A DNA stretch of 64,000 nucleotides, from the NCBI RefSeq assembly GCF_042657385.1, contig NZ_JBHSLA010000003.1, positions 124,001-188,000 on the forward strand. The letters are read 5' to 3'. The notes under the pieces are model-generated. The model was not told the origin of the DNA, did not search any database, and saw nothing but the letters and a program-made list of their open reading frames with translations. Below, piece after piece: positions 18,423-28,084 of the stretch (its first letter is position 1; each line of letters opens with the position of its first letter). A program made the position numbers and the translations under genes. The DNA comes from Algorimicrobium hallyeonense. GTDB lineage: Bacteria; Bacteroidota; Bacteroidia; Flavobacteriales; Flavobacteriaceae.

Positions 18423-20063
18423 ATGACAACTACAACAAAATACATATTTGTAACAGGAGGTGTAACATCTTCTCTCGGTAAAGGCATTATAGCAGCCTCA
18501 TTGGCGAAACTCTTGCAAGCTCAAGGATACCGCACAACCATTCAGAAATTAGACCCGTATATTAATATAGATCCAGGAACATTAAACCCGTACGAGCATG
18601 GCGAATGTTATGTAACGGATGATGGTGCAGAAACCGATTTGGATTTAGGTCATTACGAGCGTTTTTTAAACGTACCAACTAGCCAAGCAAATAACGTTAC
18701 AACAGGACGCATTTATCAAAGCGTTATAGATAAAGAACGTCGTGGGGAATTTTTAGGAAAAACGGTTCAAGTTATTCCTCATATTACCGACGAAATTAAG
18801 GAACGCGTTCAAAAGCTGGGTAATTCTGGTAATTTTGATATTGTGATTACGGAAATAGGTGGAACAGTAGGTGATATTGAATCCTTACCATACATTGAAG
18901 CCGTGAGACAGTTACGTTGGGATTTAGGGGAAAAGAATGGTTTAGTTATTCATTTAACCTTGGTGCCGTATTTATCGGCTGCTGGCGAGCTGAAAACAAA
19001 ACCAACCCAACACAGTGTTAAAACGTTAATGGAAAGTGGTGTAATGGCAGATATTCTTGTTTGCCGTACAGAGCATGAACTCCCAATGGATTTACGGAGA
19101 AAATTAGCGTTGTTTTGTAATGTTCGTGAAGAAGCAGTTATCCAATCTATTGATGCCTCTACTATTTATGATGTGCCTAATTTAATGCTGAAGCAAGGTT
19201 TAGATACCGTTGTTTTGAAAAAATTAGGGTTGGAAAGTCACGCGCCAGATTTAACCCGTTGGAATGAATTTTTAACACGACTAAAAAACCCTAAAACCGA
19301 AGTTACTATCGGTTTAATTGGGAAATATGTTGAGTTACAAGATTCGTATAAATCCATATTAGAAGCCTTTATTCATGCAGGTGCCGAAAATGAAGTTAAA
19401 GTTCATGTAGAACCTATTCATTCAGAATATTTAAATGCAGATAATATCCACGCAAAACTATCACATTTGAATGGTGTTTTAGTAGCGCCTGGTTTTGGTG
19501 AACGTGGTATTGAAGGAAAAATTGATGCTGTAAAGTATGTGCGTGAAAACAACATGCCATTTTTTGGAATTTGTTTAGGAATGCAAATGGCTGTCATTGA
19601 ATTTGGTAGAAATGTGATGAATTTAAAAGATGCCAATTCAACAGAAATGGATCCTAAAACTACAAATCCCGTAATTGGATTAATGGAGTCGCAAAAGGAT
19701 GTCACGGAAAAGGGTGGTACCATGCGTTTAGGTGCTTGGACTTGTAATTTGAAAGCCAATAGTATTGCGCATAAGGTGTATAAATCTAATTCTATAGAGG
19801 AACGCCATAGACATCGTTATGAATTTAACAACACATATAAAGAACAGATTGAGGCTGCAGGAATGGTGGCTACAGGAATAAACCCGGAAACCAACTTGGT
19901 TGAAATTGTAGAAATTCCAGAACACCCTTGGTTTGTTGGTGTGCAATATCACCCAGAATATAAAAGTACGGTTGCTAATCCGCATCCACTTTTTGTGGCT
20001 TTTGTTAAAGCAGCTTTAAAACATAAAAACAAGAATAAAAGTGCCACTATGGCACAAAAATAA
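18423..20063 (+). CDS. pyrG: CTP synthase
   Basis: A 546-residue CTP synthase making CTP from UTP, ATP and glutamine. The N-terminal synthetase domain starts KYIFVTGGVTSSLGKGI with the P-loop and has GECYVTDDGAETDLDLGHYERF. The C-terminal glutamine amidotransferase has its nucleophile Cys in FFGICLGMQMAVIEFGR and the His-Glu pair in VQYHPEYKS. Length and domains are complete. yidC follows with a 132-base gap that contains a weak inverted repeat (ATAGTTTT/AAAACTAT). Confidence 0.97.
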   Translation: MTTTTKYIFVTGGVTSSLGKGIIAASLAKLLQAQGYRTTIQKLDPYINIDPGTLNPYEHGECYVTDDGAETDLDLGHYERFLNVPTSQANNVTTGRIYQSVIDKERRGEFLGKTVQVIPHITDEIKERVQKLGNSGNFDIVITEIGGTVGDIESLPYIEAVRQLRWDLGEKNGLVIHLTLVPYLSAAGELKTKPTQHSVKTLMESGVMADILVCRTEHELPMDLRRKLALFCNVREEAVIQSIDASTIYDVPNLMLKQGLDTVVLKKLGLESHAPDLTRWNEFLTRLKNPKTEVTIGLIGKYVELQDSYKSILEAFIHAGAENEVKVHVEPIHSEYLNADNIHAKLSHLNGVLVAPGFGERGIEGKIDAVKYVRENNMPFFGICLGMQMAVIEFGRNVMNLKDANSTEMDPKTTNPVIGLMESQKDVTEKGGTMRLGAWTCNLKANSIAHKVYKSNSIEERHRHRYEFNNTYKEQIEAAGMVATGINPETNLVEIVEIPEHPWFVGVQYHPEYKSTVANPHPLFVAFVKAALKHKNKNKSATMAQK

Positions 20064-20195
20064 TTTTGGATAGTTTTTTGTAAACAGCATAAAACTATTT
20101 ATTTGATAATTTTTTATACGTGTCCTATTTGAAATATATCGATTTAACGCATTGGTTTGCCATCGGTAGTTTTAAAACGACAACCAATTTAATAT

Positions 20196-22100
20196 ATGGA
20201 AGAAAAGAAATTTGACCTGAATTCGATAATAGGGTTTGTCCTAATTTTTGGAATATTAGTGTACATGATGTACGCCAACCAGCCAACTCCAGAGGAATTA
20301 GCAGAACAAGAACGCGCTAAACAAGAGCAAGTTGAAGCTGAAAAGCAAGCTCAAAATCAGAAAGAAACTGCTGTTACAACGGCGGAAGATTATTCAGTAG
20401 CTAACGCCCAAGATTCTACCCAATTTGTAGCCTTACAAAATAAATTAGGTGCTTTTGCCTATTCAGCAAGCCTGCCATCTGCAAAATCCAATGAAACAGA
20501 AGTGAAAACGGAGGTTTTAGATTTAAAATTTAGCAATAAAGGGGGATATTTATCTGAAGTTAAATTAAAGAAGTTTGTCGATTTTGATTCCATTCCAATC
20601 TATCTTATAAAAGATGGGAATACGGATTTTAATATTAATTTCGGTACCACTGATAGTCGCATTCTAAATACCCAAGATTTATATTTTGAACCTACGGTAA
20701 CTAAAAATGGTGAAAACACGGTCGTTTCCATGAAACTTAAAGTGTCTGCGAATCAGTTTTTAGAATATCGTTATGAAATTCAGCCAAATGATTATATGGT
20801 TGATTTTACAATCCGTTCCCAAGGCTTAAGTAATGTTATAAATAGCTCGCAACCTATTAATTTAGATTGGCAATTACAAACCTATCGTCATGATAAAAGT
20901 ATCAGTTATGAAAACCGATACACGCGATTAACGTATCAATATGAAGGTGGTAAAATTGATAAATTAAGCCCAACGGGTGAAGATGAAGAAACAGAAGTTG
21001 ATGTAAGTTGGTTGTCGTACAGACAGCATTTCTTTAGCAGTATTTTAACGTCCAAAGTGCCATTAAAATCCGTGCAATTCAATTCAACCGATCTGGTGGA
21101 AAATGAAGAAGTTGATACCGTATTTACAAAGGCGTATCAAACAAGATTTGCTTTAGAAGCAAATGCTGGTGAGTTAAATCAAGAACTAGGCTTTTATTTT
21201 GGCCCAACAGACAACAAGGTTTTACAGAAATATGATATTGGTCTAGAAGATAGTATTCCATTTGGTTGGGGAATCTTCGGTTGGATAAACCGTTATGTTT
21301 TTGTTCCATTATTTGCCTTTTTAGCAAGCTTTTTACCATATGGTGTGGCTATTATTGTAATGACCATTTTAATAAAGTTCTTATTATCATTTGTTCAGTA
21401 CAAGCAATTCCTGTCGCAGGCAAAATTAAAAGTTTTAAAACCGGAATTAGATGCTATTCGTGAGAAGCATAAGAATAATAAAATGAAAGCGCAGCAGGAA
21501 ACTATGGCTTTGCAAAATAAGGCAGGTGCCAGTCCGTTGAGTGGTTGTTTACCAGCTTTAATACAGTTGCCCGTTTTCTATGCTTTATTCCAGTTTTTCC
21601 CATCGGCTTTCGATTTAAGACAGAAAAGTTTCCTATGGGCAGACGATTTATCATCTTATGATATTGTAGCCAATTTACCATTTACCATTCCGTGGTATGG
21701 TGATCACGTTAGTTTATTTCCAATTTTAGCCTCTATTGCTATTTTCTTTTATATGAAAATGACAACAGGACAGCAAATGGCATCGCAACCAACTCAAGAG
21801 GGTATGCCAGATATGGCTAAACTAATGAAGTACATGATTTACATATCACCATTAATGATGTTATTCTTCTTTAATAATTATGCATCTGGTTTAAGTTTGT
21901 ACTACTTTATTTCTAACGTTATTAGTATTGGAATTATGTTGGTAATTAAGAATTACATTCTTGATGAAGATAAAATTCATGCTCAAATTCAGATCAATAA
22001 GAAGAAACCGAAAAAACAAAGTAAGTTTCAGAAGAAAATGGCTGATATGATGGAGCAAGCCGAACTACAGAAACAAGCGCAAGAAAAGCGTAAGAAATAA
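20196..22100 (+). CDS. yidC: Membrane protein insertase YidC
   Basis: A 634-residue Gram-negative-type YidC. It has an N-terminal membrane anchor (LNSIIGFVLIFGILVYMMYA), a charged coiled linker, and a large periplasmic beta-supersandwich domain (about 100-345). The conserved insertase core of five helices runs from about residue 355 to 590 (IIVMTILIKFLLSFVQYKQFLSQAKL, then GASPLSGCLPALIQLPVFYALFQ). The basic C-terminal tail (NKKKPKKQSKFQKK) is suited to ribosome contact. It inserts and folds inner-membrane proteins with or without Sec, partnering FtsY and SecA encoded elsewhere in the window. A terminator follows. Confidence 0.97.
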   Translation: MEEKKFDLNSIIGFVLIFGILVYMMYANQPTPEELAEQERAKQEQVEAEKQAQNQKETAVTTAEDYSVANAQDSTQFVALQNKLGAFAYSASLPSAKSNETEVKTEVLDLKFSNKGGYLSEVKLKKFVDFDSIPIYLIKDGNTDFNINFGTTDSRILNTQDLYFEPTVTKNGENTVVSMKLKVSANQFLEYRYEIQPNDYMVDFTIRSQGLSNVINSSQPINLDWQLQTYRHDKSISYENRYTRLTYQYEGGKIDKLSPTGEDEETEVDVSWLSYRQHFFSSILTSKVPLKSVQFNSTDLVENEEVDTVFTKAYQTRFALEANAGELNQELGFYFGPTDNKVLQKYDIGLEDSIPFGWGIFGWINRYVFVPLFAFLASFLPYGVAIIVMTILIKFLLSFVQYKQFLSQAKLKVLKPELDAIREKHKNNKMKAQQETMALQNKAGASPLSGCLPALIQLPVFYALFQFFPSAFDLRQKSFLWADDLSSYDIVANLPFTIPWYGDHVSLFPILASIAIFFYMKMTTGQQMASQPTQEGMPDMAKLMKYMIYISPLMMLFFFNNYASGLSLYYFISNVISIGIMLVIKNYILDEDKIHAQIQINKKKPKKQSKFQKKMADMMEQAELQKQAQEKRKK

Positions 22101-22108
22101 AAAAAATC

Positions 22109-22134
22109 AAGCTGCCTTAATTGGCAGCTTTTTT
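22109..22134 (+). terminator. Rho-independent terminator after yidC
   Basis: AAGCTGCC (22109-22116) pairs with GGCAGCTT (22123-22130) around a TTAATT loop, followed by a T run. Confidence 0.9.
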
Positions 22135-22189
22135 GATATAACAAATGCTATATTATTTCGTTTAGATATTTAATACACAGGTTATAATT

Positions 22190-22894
22190 ATGAAGCAGAT
22201 ACTATTTGTTTTAGCACTATTTATGGGTTTTATGAGTTTCGCGCAAACATTTAATCAGTTTGATGCCAACGGTAAACGCGACGGTAAGTGGAAAAAGAAT
22301 TTTGAAGGAACAAATGTTGTTCGTTATGAAGGCGCTTTTCAACATGGAAAAGAAATAGGCGTGTTTAAGTTCTATAAAAATATTAAAGGGGAAGCCGTTT
22401 TGACTGCTACACGTGAGTTTAATCCTAATACAGATACTGCAAAAGTGACCTTTTTTGGTAGTACAGGAAAAGTAATAAGTGAAGGGCTCATGCGAGACAA
22501 AACATATATTGGCGATTGGAAATACTACCATAATAATGGAACGCAAATCATGACCTTGGAACATTATAATAATAAAGGATTGCTAGAAGGTGCGCGATTT
22601 GTTTATTATTTAAGTGGGCAAGTAGCTGAAAAAGCACTTTACGAAAATGGAAAGCTACATGGTAAAACTTTGGGCTTTGCAGAAAACGGAACAGTTATTA
22701 AGGAGCACCATTATAAAATGGGCAATTTACACGGAGAAGCCAAATTTTATAACGAAACGGGTGTTTTATTAGTGGAAGGCACTTACCGTAATGATCAGAA
22801 ACATGGAATTTGGAAGTATTATGAAAATGGGACTTTAAAGGAAGAAAAGGATTTTACGCCAAAAAGCAATAATCCGTATAAGAAGTCTAATTAG
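22190..22894 (+). CDS. Exported MORN-like (YwqK-type) repeat protein
   Basis: A 234-residue protein with a signal peptide ending near SFAQ. About six or seven MORN/YwqK-like repeats follow, seen as GKRDGKWKKNFEG, GAFQHGKEIGVFKFY, DKTYIGDWKYYHNNGTQ, GARFVYYLSGQ, GKLHGKTLGFAENGT, GNLHGEAKFYNETG and DQKHGIWKYYENGT. Databases often name such proteins after the Bacillus YwqK antitoxin, but nothing here suggests a toxin system: no nuclease gene is adjacent and the protein is exported. It probably forms an elongated beta structure in the periplasm. A monocistronic unit between two terminators. Confidence 0.8.
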   Translation: MKQILFVLALFMGFMSFAQTFNQFDANGKRDGKWKKNFEGTNVVRYEGAFQHGKEIGVFKFYKNIKGEAVLTATREFNPNTDTAKVTFFGSTGKVISEGLMRDKTYIGDWKYYHNNGTQIMTLEHYNNKGLLEGARFVYYLSGQVAEKALYENGKLHGKTLGFAENGTVIKEHHYKMGNLHGEAKFYNETGVLLVEGTYRNDQKHGIWKYYENGTLKEEKDFTPKSNNPYKKSN

Positions 22895-22914
22895 GAATTG
22901 CGCTCATAAAATAT

Positions 22915-22947
22915 AAAAGCTCCTTAAAGATTTAAGGAGCTTTATTT
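22915..22947 (+). terminator. Rho-independent terminator after the MORN-like gene
   Basis: AAAGCTCCTTAA and TTAAGGAGCTTT form a long near-perfect hairpin with a very small loop, then TATTTTG. The 311-base gap to the fasciclin gene otherwise holds only AT-rich sequence and the minus-strand terminator at 23106-23136. Confidence 0.85.
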
Positions 22948-23105
22948 TGTTAGGTATGCATTTGTAATTTTTAGCTATTAATCAATCAAAATGGGGAATA
23001 CCTAAACATAAGGACTGCAATCTATGTAATATATTCATGAATTCAAAATCGATTTTAATATATTAATTGTAAACTTTCACCTACTAGTTTTATGGTTATT
23101 TAATA

Positions 23106-23136
23106 AAAAAAAGCTGTTCTAATTAAAGAACAGCTT
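23106..23136 (-). terminator. Terminator of the fasciclin-domain gene
   Basis: AAGCTGTTCT (23111-23120) pairs with AGAACAGCTT (23127-23136). The run of A at 23105-23112 becomes a U tract on the minus strand, so it serves the gene ending at 23206. Confidence 0.85.
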
Positions 23137-23205
23137 CTCTTTTTCAAAGCAATTTAATCACATTTATAGCAATCAATAATGTTGTACACTATAAATTTCT
23201 TACTA

Positions 23206-24636
23206 TTATAAAGGTGGTAAAACAACCTTGTCGATAGCATGAATAACGCCATTGGAAGCTTGAACATCAACAGCAATTATGTTGCTTACTCTGCCGTTTG
23301 CATCAGTTAAGGTTGCACCACCAGTAATATTTGCTGTTATGTTTCCACCTAAAGTACCAACAGTCATGTTATCCATTAAAGCACTTGATCTTACGTTTGC
23401 ACCTGCAACCGCATGCATATCTAACGTAGCTTTTAAAGTTGGTTCTGGAATATCACCTAAAGTTGCTACATTTAATTCTGTTAATAAATCACCAAAGGCT
23501 GCATTAGTAGGTGCAAAAACTGTAAAAGGCGCTGGAGCTGTTCCATTTGGTGTAGAAAGTGTTCCTACGTAGTCAAACGTTAAATCGTCTCTTGTTAATG
23601 CTGCAACCAAAGTTTCAAAAGTAGGATCAGCTAATGCAAAATCGACTACAGTTGGTAATCCAATAACCGTATCCACAGCGTGGATAACACCATTTGTTCC
23701 CACAACATCTGCTATGGCTACCGTAGAAATTCCGTTAAATTCAACACCATCTGCGGTATTAAAATATAAACTCATTGGGTTGTTTCCAGCACCAGTTGCA
23801 CTAGTTGTGGTGTAACCCGCACCCATATTTACTAAATCTGTAGAAAAGGTGGCACCTGCTAATACATGGTTTAAAAGTACTTGCGATAATACATCGGTTG
23901 GTACATCACCTAACCCAGAGAATCCGTTATCCGCTAAAAAATTAGCGAAAGCTGCATCAACTGGTGCTAAAACTGTAAATGGTCCACCTCCTTGTAATAC
24001 GGAAACTAAATCACCATCCGCAGCACCTAAAGCGGCTACTAAATTGCTAAAGCTCGAATTTGCAAGGGCGTGATCTACCACGTCTGGTAAGCCAATAACA
24101 CCATCAACTATGTGAATGATGCCGTTAGATGCTTCAATATCGGCAGTTGAAACAGATGATACATTATTAAAACGTACATCGTTGTTGGCTGTATTGAAAT
24201 ATAAACTCATGCTTGCACCACCTGCACCTGTTGCATTAGTAGATGCATAACCATCGCCTTGACTTACCAACGCGGTTGAAGGCACAGATCCAGAAATTAC
24301 ATGATTTAAAAGTATTTGTGACAATACATCTGTTGGTACATCATTTAAGGAAGCAAATCCATTGGCTGATAAAAATGCTGCAAACGCGTCATTATCAGGC
24401 GCTAAAACGGTAAATGGTCCTGATCCTTGTAATACTGAAACTAAATCTCCGTCGGCAGCTTGTAAGGCAGCTACTAACGAACTTAATTCTGGAGTGGCCA
24501 ACGCTAGATCTACAATGTTATTTTGTTGTGCTGGCGGCGTGTAAATGTTGTTATCATCATCACTACTACAGGATGTGATAAATAAGACTATTAGTAAGGT
24601 AGCCGAAAATCTTTTTAATGCTGTTAATGTTTTCAT
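23206..24636 (-). CDS. Surface lipoprotein with three fasciclin (FAS1) domains
   Basis: A 476-residue lipoprotein. The signal peptide ends ITSC, followed by SSDDDNN, the acidic signal that sends lipoproteins to the cell surface in Bacteroidetes. Three FAS1 domains follow at about residues 40-180, 185-325 and 330-475. Each has the FAS1 signatures PFTVLAPDNDAF-like and NGIIHIVDGV-like. Domains 1 and 2 are near copies (shared AADGDLVSVLQG and DVPTDVLSQ), whereas domain 3 is divergent with a longer loop. FAS1 proteins mediate adhesion. The unit is closed by its own terminator. Confidence 0.92.
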   Translation of the reverse strand: MKTLTALKRFSATLLIVLFITSCSSDDDNNIYTPPAQQNNIVDLALATPELSSLVAALQAADGDLVSVLQGSGPFTVLAPDNDAFAAFLSANGFASLNDVPTDVLSQILLNHVISGSVPSTALVSQGDGYASTNATGAGGASMSLYFNTANNDVRFNNVSSVSTADIEASNGIIHIVDGVIGLPDVVDHALANSSFSNLVAALGAADGDLVSVLQGGGPFTVLAPVDAAFANFLADNGFSGLGDVPTDVLSQVLLNHVLAGATFSTDLVNMGAGYTTTSATGAGNNPMSLYFNTADGVEFNGISTVAIADVVGTNGVIHAVDTVIGLPTVVDFALADPTFETLVAALTRDDLTFDYVGTLSTPNGTAPAPFTVFAPTNAAFGDLLTELNVATLGDIPEPTLKATLDMHAVAGANVRSSALMDNMTVGTLGGNITANITGGATLTDANGRVSNIIAVDVQASNGVIHAIDKVVLPPL

Positions 24637-24662
24637 TTTGTTAAGTTTTTATGTTTGTTTAA

Positions 24663-24670
24663 CAAATATA
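24663..24670 (-). promoter_or_regulatory. Candidate -7 box for the fasciclin gene
   Basis: Reads TATATTTG on the minus strand, with a predicted start near 24659 and a leader of about 23 nt. The surrounding sequence has several copies of AACAAAA. Confidence 0.5.
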
Positions 24671-24790
24671 ACAAAACATTAAACAAAAATCCTAAATATG
24701 TTTATTAAAATTAACAAAACTTTAAACAAAATAAATTATTTAGCCTGTAATTAGAACCGCTTAAGAAGAAGAGATATTACTTGATTTTCG

Positions 24791-24798
24791 TATCTTTG
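24791..24798 (+). promoter_or_regulatory. Candidate -7 box for mnmA
   Basis: TATCTTTG fits TAnnTTTG. The predicted start near 24802 gives a leader of about six nt before ATG 24808 and rules out the upstream in-frame TTG at 24781. Confidence 0.5.
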
Positions 24799-24807
24799 CA
24801 CCCAATT

Positions 24808-26004
24808 ATGGAAAACAAAAAACGTGTTATAGTCGGATTATCTGGAGGTGTAGATTCCAGTGTAGCAGCCTATCTTTTAAAAGAGCAGGGCTTTGAGGTT
24901 ATTGGCTTGTTTATGAAAAATTGGCATGATGATTCTGTAACGATATCTGATGAATGTCCTTGGTTGGATGATAGTAATGATGCCATGTTAGTGGCGGATA
25001 AATTAGGAATCCCATTTCAGACAGTCGATTTAAGTGAAGAATACAAAGAGCGTATTGTTGATTATATGTTCAAGGAATACGAAAGCGGGCGAACCCCAAA
25101 TCCTGATGTGCTTTGCAACCGGGAAATCAAGTTTGATGTGTTTATGAAAATCGCTTTAGATTTAGGAGCGGATTTTGTAGCAACCGGTCACTATTGCCGG
25201 AAAGCATCTTTTGATAATAACGGTGAAACTATTCATCAATTATTAGCAGGCGTGGATGACAATAAAGATCAATCCTACTTTTTATGCCAATTATCGCAAG
25301 CGCAATTAGCAAAATCATTATTTCCTATAGGCGAGTTAACAAAGCCTGAAGTTCGAGATATAGCAACAAAATTGGATTTAGTGACAGCTGATAAAAAAGA
25401 CTCTCAAGGTTTGTGCTTTATTGGAAAAGTTAGGTTGCCAGATTTTCTACAACAACAGTTAAAACCAAGAGAAGGTGTTATAGTTGAAATTCCAAGCACC
25501 TATGCAGATTATGAAATTTCAAACCCGATTTTTGATTCTAAAGAATTGGAATTAGCCTATTTATCTAGAAAAGCGGATTATAACGTTACGGACGGAAAAG
25601 TAGTTGGTAAACACCAAGGTGCTCATTTTTACACTAAAGGACAGCGCAAAGGATTGGCGGTTGGAGGAACCGTGGAACCCTTGTTTGTCATTGATACTGA
25701 TGTTAACGAGAATGTGATTTACACAGGTCAAGGAAAAGCACACCCTGGTTTATATAAATCAGCTTTATTTATTTCAAATGATGATTTGCATTGGGTTCGT
25801 GAAGATTTAGCACTATCCAAAGGGGAAACCATGGCGGTCTTAGCGCGTATTCGCTACAGGCAACCATTAGAAAAAGCCACGTTATATCGTGTAGAATCTG
25901 GTTTATATATTGAGTTTTCAAACCCACAGTCAGCCATAGCTGAAGGGCAGTTTGCGGCGTGGTATTTAAATGATGAACTTATTGGTTCAGGCGTAATTTC
26001 ATAG
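24808..26004 (+). CDS. mnmA: tRNA 2-thiouridine(34) synthase MnmA
   Basis: A 398-residue tRNA-specific thiouridylase from ATG 24808. The PP-loop is VGLSGGVDSSVAAYLL. The two catalytic cysteines are in PDVLCNREIKF and SQGLCFIGK, and the tRNA-binding GHYCRK and KDQSYFL motifs are present. It thiolates the wobble uridine of Lys, Glu and Gln tRNAs using persulfide sulfur. A short acidic insert with ECPWLDDSNDA after residue 40 is normal for Bacteroidetes members. Confidence 0.95.
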   Translation: MENKKRVIVGLSGGVDSSVAAYLLKEQGFEVIGLFMKNWHDDSVTISDECPWLDDSNDAMLVADKLGIPFQTVDLSEEYKERIVDYMFKEYESGRTPNPDVLCNREIKFDVFMKIALDLGADFVATGHYCRKASFDNNGETIHQLLAGVDDNKDQSYFLCQLSQAQLAKSLFPIGELTKPEVRDIATKLDLVTADKKDSQGLCFIGKVRLPDFLQQQLKPREGVIVEIPSTYADYEISNPIFDSKELELAYLSRKADYNVTDGKVVGKHQGAHFYTKGQRKGLAVGGTVEPLFVIDTDVNENVIYTGQGKAHPGLYKSALFISNDDLHWVREDLALSKGETMAVLARIRYRQPLEKATLYRVESGLYIEFSNPQSAIAEGQFAAWYLNDELIGSGVIS

Positions 26005-26077
26005 GGATTAGGTACGTTTATATATTTCGCATCGTCTTTATTAGTTACTATATTTCAAATTAAAAACACATTATATT

Positions 26078-27019
26078 ATGTCCAATAAAATCACCAAGCT
26101 TTTTAATATTCAATATCCAATTATTCAAGCTGGAATGATTTGGAATTCAGGTTGGCGTTTAGCTTCAGCATCTAGTAACGCTGGAATTCTAGGCTTGTTA
26201 GGAGCGGGAAGTATGTATCCTGATGTGTTACGTGAGCATATTCAGAAATGTAAAAAAGCAACTGATAAACCCTTTGGTGTTAACGTGCCTATGTTATATC
26301 CAAATGTGGAAGAAATCATGAATATTATTGTGGAAGAAGGTGTAAAAATTGTTTTTACCTCGGCAGGAAATCCAAAAACATGGACAAGCTGGTTGCAAGA
26401 GCGTGGCATTACGGTTGTCCATGTGGTGAGCAGTGTAAAATTTGCCTTAAAAGCACAAGATGCTGGTGTGGATGCGGTTGTAGCCGAGGGTTTTGAAGCT
26501 GGTGGACATAATGGTCGCGATGAAACCACAACACTAACATTAATTCCCATGGTAAGAGAACAGCTGACCATTCCATTAATTGCAGCTGGCGGTATTGCTA
26601 CCGGAAAAGCCATGTTAGCTACTATGATTTTAGGTGCCGATGCCGTTCAAGTGGGAAGTCGCTTTGTGGCTAGTGAAGAAAGTTCAGCCCATCAAGCTTT
26701 TAAACAAGTTGTTGTGGATGTGAAGGAAGGTGATACCCAATTAACCTTAAAAGAATTGGCACCAGTACGCTTGGTTAAAAACAAATTCTACGACGAAATT
26801 CAGGAGCTTTATAAATCATCTCCATCACCAAAACAATTAAAAGAACTATTAGGTCGTGCGCGTGCTAAACGCGGTATGTTTGAAGGTGATTTGAAAGATG
26901 GCGAATTGGAAATTGGTCAAATAGCAGGACTTATTCACGATATAAAACCTGTAGCAGAAATTGTAAGGGATATGCTGAAAGAATTTGATTTAGCTAAACA
27001 AGAGGTAGCCACATTCTAA
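26078..27019 (+). CDS. Nitronate monooxygenase / FabK-like FMN enzyme
   Basis: A 313-residue TIM-barrel flavoprotein of the 2-nitropropane dioxygenase family. Family motifs are YPIIQAGMIW at the start, FGVNVPM, VVAEGFEAGGHNG (FMN phosphate region), PLIAAGGIATG and GADAVQVGSRF. The family includes nitronate monooxygenases and FabK enoyl-ACP reductases, and the sequence alone does not separate them. The C-terminal extension (about 235-313) is charged and helical. It ends overlapping the convergent PD40 gene by four bases. Confidence 0.85.
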   Translation: MSNKITKLFNIQYPIIQAGMIWNSGWRLASASSNAGILGLLGAGSMYPDVLREHIQKCKKATDKPFGVNVPMLYPNVEEIMNIIVEEGVKIVFTSAGNPKTWTSWLQERGITVVHVVSSVKFALKAQDAGVDAVVAEGFEAGGHNGRDETTTLTLIPMVREQLTIPLIAAGGIATGKAMLATMILGADAVQVGSRFVASEESSAHQAFKQVVVDVKEGDTQLTLKELAPVRLVKNKFYDEIQELYKSSPSPKQLKELLGRARAKRGMFEGDLKDGELEIGQIAGLIHDIKPVAEIVRDMLKEFDLAKQEVATF

Positions 27020-27948
27020 TCAACCTTCTGATTGAAAATTTTAAATGGAACAGCAAACAGTTTACTCGACCCGTTTGCTGTTTTGTTGAATTCCGCTAAT
27101 AAACTATTTATTGATAACGGTTTCTCTTGTTCAACTATAGTGTTATCGCGCTTACTTGTAAAGTACAAAGTGTCATTTTTAACAAATGGGCAATAATCCA
27201 TTTTCTCCGAGTTTACAAAGGGGCCTAAATTTTCGGCTGAAGACCAACCCGTTTTTAATTTCTTGCTAATATATAAATCACCACTTCCTAATCCATCAGG
27301 CCGATTATAAGCGCCAAATATAATATAGGATTCATCAGGCGCAATGAAAGCATTGTATTCATAGCCATCAGAATTTACGGTGTTAGGCAGGGTTTCTGGT
27401 TCTAAATACGTACCATTTTTAAATATGCTTACATAAATATCATCTTTCGTATTCTTCAAGTTATCAGCTCTTGTAAAATAGAGATTCCCATTATTTGCAA
27501 TGGATGGGTAAAATTCGTCATTAATAGAATTAACAGGTTCACCCAAGTTTTTAGGTTTAGACCAGGGTTCATTTACATTTTTCCTTTCCACATACCAAAT
27601 GTCAAAATCTTTAGGTTTTAATTCATTATTAAGCGGTCTTGAGGAAGCAAAGTAGAGTTTTAATCCATCTGTTGAGAAACAAGGTTCTAAATCAAAATGT
27701 TGGCCAGAAAAGCCAGCAACTTGAGGTTCTTGCCAAACACCATTAATTTTTTTTAACGAAATTATAGCGGAAAGATTACCCATTACACTTTGTGCCGTAA
27801 ATAGAATTTCATTGCCATTAGGTGCAATGGCTATATCCCTAACATTTGGAAATTGCCCAGCTATTTCTGGCAAAAAAGGTTCAGGACTGTCTTGAGCCAA
27901 ACCATAATTTAAACATAACAAAAACGTAAAGAGGTAACTAAATTTCAT
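27016..27948 (-). CDS. Exported PD40 / TolB-like beta-propeller protein
   Basis: A 310-residue protein with a signal peptide ending near NYGLAQ. Repeated PD40 (WD40-like) blades follow, recognisable as EPCFSTDGLKLYFASSRP, YPSIANNGNLYFTRAD, AFIAPDESYIIFGAYNRP and CPFVKNDTLYFTSKRD. It is probably a periplasmic propeller that binds protein or glycan. No enzyme motif is visible. It is divergent from the MATE gene and convergent with the NMO gene. Confidence 0.85.
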   Translation of the reverse strand: MKFSYLFTFLLCLNYGLAQDSPEPFLPEIAGQFPNVRDIAIAPNGNEILFTAQSVMGNLSAIISLKKINGVWQEPQVAGFSGQHFDLEPCFSTDGLKLYFASSRPLNNELKPKDFDIWYVERKNVNEPWSKPKNLGEPVNSINDEFYPSIANNGNLYFTRADNLKNTKDDIYVSIFKNGTYLEPETLPNTVNSDGYEYNAFIAPDESYIIFGAYNRPDGLGSGDLYISKKLKTGWSSAENLGPFVNSEKMDYCPFVKNDTLYFTSKRDNTIVEQEKPLSINSLLAEFNKTANGSSKLFAVPFKIFNQKVD

Positions 27949-28072
27949 AAAAAACTAAATTAGGCTGACAAGTTAATATAATACATAATATGGAAATCTT
28001 AACACAATGTTAATCCCGGCAAAATAAGAATAAAAGAACCTTTACATAATATGTAAACCCATTGGAATATAC

Positions 28073-28080
28073 TACTTTTG
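28073..28080 (+). promoter_or_regulatory. MATE exporter -7 box predicting a near-leaderless mRNA
   Basis: TACTTTTG ends four bases before ATG 28085, so transcription would begin at about 28084, leaving a leader of one base at most. Confidence 0.5.
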
Positions 28081-28084
28081 CAAA

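Noticed and set aside
18226..18426. 66-codon plus-strand frame before pyrG.
   Set aside because: It lies across the dispersed repeat and the pyrG promoter box and has no recognisable protein features.
22190..22894. YwqK-type antitoxin of a toxin-antitoxin system.
   Set aside because: The protein has a signal peptide and no toxin gene beside it; the name reflects only the repeat fold.
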